DNA of 64,000 bases from Legionella sp. PATHC035 (GTDB lineage: Bacteria; Pseudomonadota; Gammaproteobacteria; Legionellales; Legionellaceae). A program made the translations under genes and the position numbers. The stretch is from assembly GCF_026191115.1 (NCBI RefSeq), contig NZ_JAPHOT010000001.1, forward strand, positions 3,395,001 through 3,459,000. The letters are read 5' to 3'. The notes beneath the pieces are model-generated. The model had not been told where the DNA came from. It saw nothing but the letters and a program-made list of their open reading frames with translations, and did not search any database. Below, piece after piece: positions 57,040 to 64,000 of the stretch (its first letter is position 1; the number at the start of each line of letters is the position of its first letter).

Positions 57040-58724
57040 AAGTCGGGTCCCATGCTGATCACCAAACGTGGGCCATTGCTATCACGCTGCCATCGGCCGT
57101 TAATTGCTTGTGCCAAGCCTACTTTAATTGGACCTATAGGTGAAACCCACATTAAACCACCGCCTGCATCATAATAACTTTTTAGAGGAGCTGGATTGTA
57201 AATCGCTCCTGCATCATAAAATGCAATCAAGTACCAATTTTTTTTGGTTTCTTTTTGAATTTCAAACCCAGCATAACTAATTATTCTACTTGGACCTATT
57301 GAGTTAAAACTAAATGCTTTTAAATTATCCGTTCCTCCTAAAAGTAATGCAAGTGATAAAGGCTGCTGGTTAATATTATTAATTGCTGTAAATCCTTGAA
57401 TTGCATGTCCGTAAATGCGTAAACGGAGTGGTTCGATGCGCATGGCAGCTTTCATGTCTAATGAAGCTTGAGCATAGTTAATGGTTGATAAAAGGATTTG
57501 ATTCGCAGCAAGACCATTAATGGTGATGTTATATCCCGAGGGTGAGAAGAGGAGGTCTTGAGTTTTGCTCCATGTAATACTTGCCTTGGGATAAAGTAAA
57601 AATTGTTTTGTATTTGGTTGAAACGCATAATGAAATCCTTCATAAAGCGAGTTTATTGATAAAGTACGCTGATAATTGGTTATTCGATGTTGTTGGGCAA
57701 GTGAGACGAGGAACGAATTACTGTATCCCGCACTGTAGTTTAAATTTGAAAAATTGCCTGTCAGTGTGTATTGATCCTGAATTGGGTTTTTCCCAGGAAT
57801 AACGTACTGAGCCTGTACTGCGTTTTGTACAAAAGAGCCTTGAGTCATGAGATTGAATTTATGCCCTTGGCGATTGACGGGTATTACATGCAAAGCAGCA
57901 CGTCCACGAACGCCCGTATCTGTTCCATAACCCGCACCAAGAGTATAAGAGTATTTAGATACCGGCTCGGTATAGATTTGTACCGGTACTGTCGGGTTTT
58001 CGGTAATTTGAGGCTTTAAAAGTACCGAACTAAAATATCCGCTATTTGATAAATCATTATTTAACTGCAGTACTTTATCACCAGAATAGACTTGTCCAGG
58101 ATGAAAAGGCACAAAACGATGCAACAAGGCTGGGTTAATGTATGTAGGATTAAATTGCACTTGCCCAAAATAAAAAAGAGGGCCCGTGTCAAGAATTAGG
58201 GTAATTTCTGCTGTGTAGTTTTCTTCATCAATTAAAATTTCACTTTTTTTAAAGCTTGCACGCATGTAACCTTGGTTTTCTGCCGTATCAAGCAGTTTTA
58301 ATTTGGTTTGCTCGTATTGCTCGGTAAAGAGAGGGGCTCCTGGAGCGAGTGGTATATTTTTCATTGCATCCCGCAACATGGGGTTATGCGAACCTTCGCC
58401 GAGCAGTTCAATTTTAAGTCGCGAAATCATGACTTGTGGACCAGGATGAATAATAACAGTCAACTGATGAGCGTTTGGTCTTTGTAGTTTAACTTCCGCT
58501 TTAAAATAACCAAAAGGTTGAATTGCCTGAATGACCTGTTCTTGTAACTCATCTAAGCTGAATTCGGCCAGGGGTTTTAATTTTTGTAATTCATTCAAAC
58601 GTTTTTCAACATTGGCTTCGACTTTTCCAGAAACTCCATAAATTGTCATTGATACTGATTCATTGCTTTGAGCAAATAACGCAAAACAGGTAATGAGAAG
58701 TATCAGATAAATGAGTTTTTTCAC
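57036..58724 (-). CDS. tamA: TamA outer-membrane assembly protein (Omp85 family)
   Basis: The 562-residue product has a signal peptide (MKKLIYLILLITCFALFAQS) and POTRA domains (about 20-250). KPLAEFSLDELQEQVIQAIQPFGYF and the HPGPQVMISRLKIELLGEG block are the TamA-type POTRA sequences. A 16-stranded Omp85 barrel follows, with YTLGAGYGTDTGVRGRAAL, LALLLGGTDNLKAFSFNSIGPSRI (the G-G-x-x-x-x-R-x-F-like lid-lock region, altered here) and the end SPIGPIKVGLAQAING plus a terminal strand. The 4-base overlap with tamB confirms the pair. Confidence 0.93.
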   Translation of the reverse strand: MKKLIYLILLITCFALFAQSNESVSMTIYGVSGKVEANVEKRLNELQKLKPLAEFSLDELQEQVIQAIQPFGYFKAEVKLQRPNAHQLTVIIHPGPQVMISRLKIELLGEGSHNPMLRDAMKNIPLAPGAPLFTEQYEQTKLKLLDTAENQGYMRASFKKSEILIDEENYTAEITLILDTGPLFYFGQVQFNPTYINPALLHRFVPFHPGQVYSGDKVLQLNNDLSNSGYFSSVLLKPQITENPTVPVQIYTEPVSKYSYTLGAGYGTDTGVRGRAALHVIPVNRQGHKFNLMTQGSFVQNAVQAQYVIPGKNPIQDQYTLTGNFSNLNYSAGYSNSFLVSLAQQHRITNYQRTLSINSLYEGFHYAFQPNTKQFLLYPKASITWSKTQDLLFSPSGYNITINGLAANQILLSTINYAQASLDMKAAMRIEPLRLRIYGHAIQGFTAINNINQQPLSLALLLGGTDNLKAFSFNSIGPSRIISYAGFEIQKETKKNWYLIAFYDAGAIYNPAPLKSYYDAGGGLMWVSPIGPIKVGLAQAINGRWQRDSNGPRLVISMGPDL

Positions 58725-59101
58725 GATAGTCTCAATACTCGTTTCACTGAAAATGTCCTCTTAATTTGCATAGGAATCATTTTTAAGAATATACACTTAT
58801 TCGACATATAAAGGCTAGGCATTAAACGGAGTATTCGCCTGGGTACAGTATTATCTTTAACCAGGTTACAATCTGAAATTTCGTATCGTATCTTAATCAC
58901 CATTTGGCCCAGCATCAAGCTCCATAATGCATTTTGTATTTAAGGAAATGTTGGGCCAAGGAGCAACCTGCGTCACCAGATTGCTATGACATAATCCGTA
59001 ATCGTTTGACGTCATCGCGAGCGAAGCGAGGGCTCTCCATGATGTGGCCCGGAGTTAGAAGAGAGCGTTTGTTGTGCTCGGAATGATAGGACTGCGACTG
59101 G
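58725..59101. other. Intergenic region between tamA and mutS
   Basis: No gene is supported. Around 58949 TGTTGGGCCAAGGAG recalls the GTTGGGCC element near 48321. Around 59010-59035 GTCATCGCGAGCGAAGCGAG is a repeat-like, palindromic GCGAGCGAAGCGAG segment related to other gaps. The tamA promoter should lie near 58730-58800. Confidence 0.45.
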
Positions 59102-61642
59102 CTAGGCATCAACTGTTTCCATACTCTTGAATCGATATATCAAATCAAGAGCCTCTCTTGCAGTTAATCGATCCGGATCAATTTGAGCGAGTTCGCGTAG
59201 AATGGCTGATTGGGGTTTCACTTGGACTGATGTGTGGATTGGAGGGGCTGAGGGATTCTGATTTTGAATATGATTTAATTGCTCATGAGCGATTGTTAAA
59301 ACCTCAGCAGGTATTCCCGCGAGTTCTGCTACCTCAAGGCCATAACTTCGATTCGCATGACCTGGTTCGACTCGATATAAAAAGATAATCCGACCAGTAT
59401 CCAAGGATGCCTGCAAATGAACATTCCGAATGCAAGGCCATTGTTGGGGAAGATTGGTTAACTCAAAGTAATGTGTAGAAAATAAAGTATATGCTCTAAT
59501 GGTCGTGGCCAGATAAGCGCAGCTGGCATAAGCCAAAGCCATACCGTCATAAGTACTGGTGCCGCGACCAATTTCATCAATTAAAACAAGGCTCTCATGA
59601 GTTGCCTGTCTTAAAATTTGTGCGGTTTCCGTCATTTCTACCATAAACGTTGAACGACCGGAGGCTAAATCGTCACTGGCACCTATACGGGTAAAAATTC
59701 TATCGATAGGGCCTAAAGTGACTGACTTGGCAGGTACGAAACTGCCAATATGAGCTAAAAGTACAATTAAAGCGGTTTGCCGCATGTAAGTTGATTTACC
59801 GCCCATGTTAGGGCCGGTAATGAGCAATATATTTTGCGATGGTTTGAGTTGTAGGTCATTTGCGATGAAGCGCTCTTGGAGCAACTGTTCGATTACTGGA
59901 TGACGACCTCCCTCAATAGAAATTTGAGATTCAGGTACCAGGGTAGGGCAACACCAATTCAAACTGTGAGCCCGTTCTGCAAGAGTTGCTAATACATCCA
60001 ATTTGGCCAGCGCTTGTGCTAAAAGCGTTAATTCAGGTATCTGGTTCTGGATTTCGATCAACAGATTGTCATAGAGCCATTTTTCCCGCGCCAAAGCCTT
60101 AACTTGTGCTGACAATACTTTCTCTTCAAATTGTTTTAACTCTGGGGTGATGTATCGCTCCACATTTTTTAAGGTTTGCTTTCTGTGGTAATGAGGAGGT
60201 GCTTTTTCTGATTGGCTTTTTGAGAGCTCGATGTAATATCCTTGTACGTTATTGAAGCCAAATTTCAGACTCGACAGACCAGTTTTTTGTTTTTCTTCTT
60301 GTTCTAAATACATGAGCTTATCATTGGCACGTGTACTAAGGATTCTGAGTTCATCCAATTCTTCATCAAAACCTGGAGCGATTACCCCGCCATCACGAAT
60401 CAATACGGGAGGATTTTCTATAATCGCTGACGCAAGTAGGTGTTGGAGTACAGGTAACGGTTTAATATGTCTTTTTAATTCAACGATGAGCTCGCTTTGG
60501 TGATGAGCAAGAACGGAATTCAATTCTGGAAGTAACGCTAGTGTATGTCTTAACGCAACCAAATCACGGGGCCGAGCTGATTTTAAAGCGATACGCGAGA
60601 CAATCCGTTCGACATCAGCAGTTTGACGCAACAGCTCATAGAGTGACATTCCCTGTTGCAATTGCATGATTTCCAGTACGGCATTCTGGCGCGCTTTAAT
60701 TAGGTTGTGTTGTTTGAGCGGCCTTCCTAACCAACGCTTGAGTAGACGACTGCCCATGGAGCATGCGGTTTTGTCCAACAACGATAACAAACTGTTTTCA
60801 TGGCTGCCACTCATGTTTTCAAATAATTCTAAATGTTTTTGGGTTGAGGCATCCATTTGCAAGTAATCATGGGTATGTTCAAGTGTCATTGTTGTTAAAT
60901 GGGGAAGAGCTTGTTTTTGGGTCGTATGTAAATAAGATAACAAAGCACCTGCGGCAATGAGGGCAGTAGGATGATCTTGTTCACCGAACGCGCTAAGATC
61001 ATGTACTGCAAATTGCTCACATAAAAGTTTTTTAGCATGATCCATGTGAAATTCCCAACCTGGTCTCAGTTTAATTGGGAAATTCAGGCAGTATTCCTCC
61101 AAGGGAGATGTCTCCTGTAAAAGCAATTCAGCAGGCTGTAATCGTGTTAGCTCGGCACTAAGCTGATTCGTTTCTGTTAATTCCAGTATATGAAAACGAC
61201 CACTACTGAGCTCAACCCAGGCAAGGCCAATTTGATGCTTTTGTTGATGAATTGCCAGCAATAAATTATCTTTTTTAGCCTCTAAAAGTGCTTCATCAGT
61301 CACTGTTCCTGGAGTAATGATACGAGTCACTTGCCGTTCAACGGGTCCTTTGCTGGTTGCAGGATCCCCTATTTGTTCACAGATTGCTACTGATTCCCCT
61401 TTTTTAATCAATCTTGCTAGATAATTCTCCACTGCATGATAGGGAACGCCGGCCATAGGAATTGGTTTGTCAGCAGATTGGCCTCGATGGGTCAAAGTAA
61501 GATCCAACAATTGGGATGCACGTTTGGCATCATCAAAAAATAATTCATAAAAATCGCCCATACGATAAAACAAGAGCATATCAGGGTATTCTGATTTTAT
61601 GCGTAAATACTGCTGCATCATTGGTGTATGGGAAGTGGTCAT
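59102..61642 (-). CDS. mutS: DNA mismatch repair ATPase MutS
   Basis: MutS recognises mismatches and starts repair with MutL. The 846 residues have the mismatch-contacting F-x-E motif in [11 protein letters not shown] (about 28-38, Phe and Glu present). The connector, core and clamp regions follow, then the ATPase domain with Walker [16 protein letters not shown] (about 607-621), Walker [17 protein letters not shown], and [11 protein letters not shown]. The C-terminal helix-turn-helix region ([12 protein letters not shown]) is present. It is a single gene. Confidence 0.97.
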   Translation of the reverse strand: MTTSHTPMMQQYLRIKSEYPDMLLFYRMGDFYELFFDDAKRASQLLDLTLTHRGQSADKPIPMAGVPYHAVENYLARLIKKGESVAICEQIGDPATSKGPVERQVTRIITPGTVTDEALLEAKKDNLLLAIHQQKHQIGLAWVELSSGRFHILELTETNQLSAELTRLQPAELLLQETSPLEEYCLNFPIKLRPGWEFHMDHAKKLLCEQFAVHDLSAFGEQDHPTALIAAGALLSYLHTTQKQALPHLTTMTLEHTHDYLQMDASTQKHLELFENMSGSHENSLLSLLDKTACSMGSRLLKRWLGRPLKQHNLIKARQNAVLEIMQLQQGMSLYELLRQTADVERIVSRIALKSARPRDLVALRHTLALLPELNSVLAHHQSELIVELKRHIKPLPVLQHLLASAIIENPPVLIRDGGVIAPGFDEELDELRILSTRANDKLMYLEQEEKQKTGLSSLKFGFNNVQGYYIELSKSQSEKAPPHYHRKQTLKNVERYITPELKQFEEKVLSAQVKALAREKWLYDNLLIEIQNQIPELTLLAQALAKLDVLATLAERAHSLNWCCPTLVPESQISIEGGRHPVIEQLLQERFIANDLQLKPSQNILLITGPNMGGKSTYMRQTALIVLLAHIGSFVPAKSVTLGPIDRIFTRIGASDDLASGRSTFMVEMTETAQILRQATHESLVLIDEIGRGTSTYDGMALAYASCAYLATTIRAYTLFSTHYFELTNLPQQWPCIRNVHLQASLDTGRIIFLYRVEPGHANRSYGLEVAELAGIPAEVLTIAHEQLNHIQNQNPSAPPIHTSVQVKPQSAILRELAQIDPDRLTAREALDLIYRFKSMETVDA

Positions 61643-61977
61643 GAAGGCTTTTTTATTTGAGTGGAAAGTGGGGCGATTTTAGCAAAATCATTTAAGGTAG
61701 AGTAGAGGCTATCGAACGAAGAGAGTGTGGATATCAAAATCCGCTTGATGAAGAAAAAAATTAAGTGACTGAAACGTGGCAATTAACTGGTTTGCCATAA
61801 TGTAATTTTTATTAAGGTTATGAGTCTATCAAGCAAAAGAAATTGAGCTTGAGACAAAAAAGGAAGTAATTATTTTTGCATGATTGTCTCGGTACACCTC
61901 AATAAATAACCCTAGCCTCAAGAATAGAATCTAGGATATTATCAATTACTTATCATGGAATGGCAAAGGAAAATGCT
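61643..61977. other. Divergent region between mutS and the glutamine-synthetase-family gene
   Basis: This AT-rich gap should hold promoters for both directions; I cannot place them confidently. No reading frame with a ribosome-binding site and no strong repeat were seen. AAGGA (61966-61970) is the ribosome-binding site that decides the start of the following gene. Confidence 0.4.
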
Positions 61978-63351
61978 ATGTTGACTGTAAAGGATGTCAA
62001 GTCTGTTGAGGCCGCAAAACAAATTATCGAAGAGCGTAATCTCACTCATGTCAAGGTTGGTTTATTTGATGTGGATGGGGTGATGCTTGGAAAATATATG
62101 AGCCGTAATAAATTCTTCTCGGCTTTAGATAATGGTTTTTCTTTTTGCGACGTAATCTTGGGTTGGGATTCTAAAGATAAACTCTATGATAATGGAAAAT
62201 ATACCGGGTGGCATACCGGTTATCCCGACACTTCAGTACGCATCGTGCCAGAGACATGCCGAGATCTTGTTTTTGAAGAGAATCAACTACTATTTATGGC
62301 TGAATTTTCTGGTGAAGCAGAGAACTTATGTCCGCGAGCATTACTTCGTCGAATTATTAATAAAGCAGATTCAATGGGATTTGACGCTTATGCGGCATTG
62401 GAATATGAATTCTTCATGTTTGATGAAACCCCAGACAGCATACGCTCCAAAGGTTTTCGTGATTTAAAACCCATGACCCCTGATTTTTTTGGTTACTCAA
62501 TGATTCGTAATACCGTTCATGCGGACTTATATCATCAAATCCTCAATATGAGTGAGATTATGGATTTTCCTATTGAAGGGTTGCATGCTGAAACAGGTCC
62601 AGGGGTAATAGAAGCAGCTATTGCTGTAGATAAAGTTGCAGAGGCCGGCGATAAGGCCGCATTATTCAAGACCTTCATGAAGGTCTTAGCCCAACGAAAT
62701 AATATGATGGCTACCTTTATGGCTAAATGGTCACCACACTATCCCGGACAAAGTGGACACATCCACCTGTCCTTACGTCATCAAAGTAGTAGAGGAAGTG
62801 CTTTTTTCGACCCTACAATGCAATATAACATGAGTAAAATTCAGAGACATTTTGTGGCAGGACAACAAAAACTTATGCCTGAATTTTTAGCTATGGTTTC
62901 TCCTACTGTGAACAGCTTTTCTCGACTCATTCCAGGATTTTGGGCACCAACAGACGCGACATGGGGGGTAGAGAATCGTACCACGGCATTACGCGTTATC
63001 CCGGGAAGTGATAAGTCACAGCGCGTTGAGTATCGCCTAGGTTCTGCTGATTCGAATCCTTATTTGGCTTTGGCCGCCGCTTTGGGCTCAGGTTTGTATG
63101 GAATTGAGCATGAACTGGAGCCCTATCCAGAAATCAAGGGTAATTCTTATACGCAAAAGCATCAAGCGGAGCTCGCATTGCCACGAACCCTCTGGGAGGC
63201 TGCTGCTCGTCTAAGGGAATCGCAAGCTGCCCGTACGTTATTTGGTGAACCATTTGTTGAGCATTTTGCTGCTTCTCGCGAATGGGAAGAACGTGAATTT
63301 CGCCGTCACGTTACCGATTGGGAGTTGGATCGCTATTTTGAAATTATTTAA
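61978..63351 (+). CDS. Glutamine synthetase family protein (PuuA/GlnA3-like ligase)
   Basis: This ATP-dependent gamma-glutamyl ligase has the glutamine synthetase fold. With the ATG at 61978 (AAGGA 7 bases before) it has 457 residues; an in-frame ATG at 61960 adds six. The N-terminal beta-grasp region has VKVGLFDVDGVMLGKYMSRNKF. The catalytic domain has AALEYEFFMFDETP (Glu metal ligands), IEGLHAETGPGVIEAA, GQSGHIHLSL (the His ligand of metal n2), and RVEYRLGSADSNPYLALAA. It lacks the adenylylation-loop Tyr block of housekeeping GlnA. The adjacent aldehyde dehydrogenase suggests a gamma-glutamyl-polyamine or related amine pathway. Confidence 0.87.
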   Translation: MLTVKDVKSVEAAKQIIEERNLTHVKVGLFDVDGVMLGKYMSRNKFFSALDNGFSFCDVILGWDSKDKLYDNGKYTGWHTGYPDTSVRIVPETCRDLVFEENQLLFMAEFSGEAENLCPRALLRRIINKADSMGFDAYAALEYEFFMFDETPDSIRSKGFRDLKPMTPDFFGYSMIRNTVHADLYHQILNMSEIMDFPIEGLHAETGPGVIEAAIAVDKVAEAGDKAALFKTFMKVLAQRNNMMATFMAKWSPHYPGQSGHIHLSLRHQSSRGSAFFDPTMQYNMSKIQRHFVAGQQKLMPEFLAMVSPTVNSFSRLIPGFWAPTDATWGVENRTTALRVIPGSDKSQRVEYRLGSADSNPYLALAAALGSGLYGIEHELEPYPEIKGNSYTQKHQAELALPRTLWEAAARLRESQAARTLFGEPFVEHFAASREWEEREFRRHVTDWELDRYFEII

Positions 63352-63368
63352 CTCGGATTTTCCAGATC

Positions 63369-64000
63369 ATGAATGATACATTGAAAACCTATTCACCTAT
63401 AGACAATTCACTTTATGTCGAGCGAACCTTTGCTGATGACGATGCGATCGAATCGGCATTAAACCGGGCATCAAGTGCTAAAAAACAATGGGCTAAAACC
63501 TCCTTGGCTGAGCGTGAGCATTATTGTCACGCTGCGGTAGATGCTCTGGTTGCTAATAAAGAAGAGATTGCCTGGGAAATCTGTTGGCAAATGGGAAGAC
63601 CAATTCGTTATGCTGCTGGAGAGATTAATGGTTTTGAGGAGCGTGCTCGATATATGATTGCTGCCGCAAGTGCTGCATTGTCACCCATCAGATTAACTGA
63701 AAAAACAGGCTTTATCCGCTACATCAAACGAGAACCTCTAGGGCTCTCATTAGTCATTGCCCCATGGAACTATCCTTATCTTACGGCCGTGAATGCGATT
63801 ATCCCAGCTATTATGTCGGGAAATGTTGTCTTACTAAAACACTCAGCACAAACACCGCTTGTTGCTGAACGATTTGCCCAAGCATTTAGCGAAGCAAATC
63901 TTCCAGAAGGGGTTTTCCAATACTTGCATCTCACTCATGCAGACACGGAAAAGGTATTACGTCACCCAGCGATCAATCATGTTGCTTTTACAGGTTCTGT
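63369..64000 (+). CDS. NAD(P)-dependent aldehyde dehydrogenase, N-terminal part (3' end outside window)
   Basis: The reading frame opens with ATG at 63369, 17 bases after the glutamine-synthetase-family stop, and runs to the window edge without a stop (about 210 codons). The product begins MNDTLKTYSPIDNSLYVERT. It shows the aldehyde dehydrogenase cofactor-binding landmarks PLGLSLVIAPWNYPYLTAVNAIIPAIMSGNVVLLKHSAQTPL and HVAFTGS at the edge. The catalytic Cys and Glu lie beyond the window. No good ribosome-binding site is visible, so coupling to the upstream gene is likely. The pair suggests oxidation of an aminoaldehyde or gamma-glutamyl-aminoaldehyde. Confidence 0.9.
   Translation, partial: MNDTLKTYSPIDNSLYVERTFADDDAIESALNRASSAKKQWAKTSLAEREHYCHAAVDALVANKEEIAWEICWQMGRPIRYAAGEINGFEERARYMIAAASAALSPIRLTEKTGFIRYIKREPLGLSLVIAPWNYPYLTAVNAIIPAIMSGNVVLLKHSAQTPLVAERFAQAFSEANLPEGVFQYLHLTHADTEKVLRHPAINHVAFTGS

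Noticed and set aside
1..64000. tRNA, rRNA, CRISPR arrays, prophage or complete insertion sequences
   Set aside because: No cloverleaf-like segment with a GTTCGA-type arm, no regular repeat-spacer array, and no transposase, integrase or phage structural gene was seen.

Overview
The window looks like a chromosomal segment of a Legionella species (Legionellaceae, Gammaproteobacteria), probably not L. pneumophila itself. The evidence is AT-rich coding, Legionella-type gene neighbourhoods (a leucine-degradation cluster, msbA-lpxK, a bifunctional aspartokinase/diaminopimelate decarboxylase), several very large cytosolic proteins that resemble Dot/Icm type IV effectors (one with a SidE-type phosphodiesterase domain), and many intergenic copies of short palindromic repeats. 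I ran no database search; family names come from motifs read in the translations.

Layout. 1-2.8 kb: 3' end of glyS, rsmJ, and a 55-residue gene on the minus strand. 2.9-4.4 kb: a coiled-coil candidate effector with a PmrA-type promoter. 4.6-7.1 kb: the metNIQ methionine importer. 7.5-9.3 kb: an exported beta-barrel-like protein and a DUF1554-type exported protein. 9.5-20 kb: a minus-strand liu/acetoacetate cluster (isovaleryl-CoA dehydrogenase, thiolase, a small membrane protein, methylcrotonyl-CoA carboxylase beta, methylglutaconyl-CoA hydratase, carboxylase alpha, HMG-CoA lyase, acetoacetyl-CoA synthetase), able to take isovaleryl-CoA to acetyl-CoA. 20.4-27 kb, plus strand: a methyltransferase-like gene, pyrD, a GNAT acetyltransferase, msbA, lpxK and an exported protein.

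27-42 kb is the accessory stretch, all on the minus strand: a GDSL hydrolase without signal peptide (with a PmrA-type promoter), an MFS transporter, a 1271-residue protein with a SidE-type phosphodiesterase domain, an adenosylhomocysteinase-like protein with altered active site, a 1538-residue protein with an N-terminal Cys-His-Asp signature, and a chimeric gene. The chimera joins a copy of that N-terminal module, with the Cys replaced by Tyr, to a complete diaminopimelate decarboxylase domain. That domain is closely related to the one at the end of lysAC about 6 kb away.

42-64 kb is mostly housekeeping: two tandem paralogous small membrane proteins, a CsiV-like protein, apbC/mrp, an AddA/RecB-like helicase-nuclease whose stop codon abuts a 141-bp MITE-like element, lysAC, a FadL-type porin, a small exported protein, hemB, tamB-tamA, mutS, a glutamine-synthetase-family enzyme and the 5' part of an aldehyde dehydrogenase gene cut by the window end. 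I saw no rRNA, tRNA, CRISPR array, prophage or complete insertion sequence.
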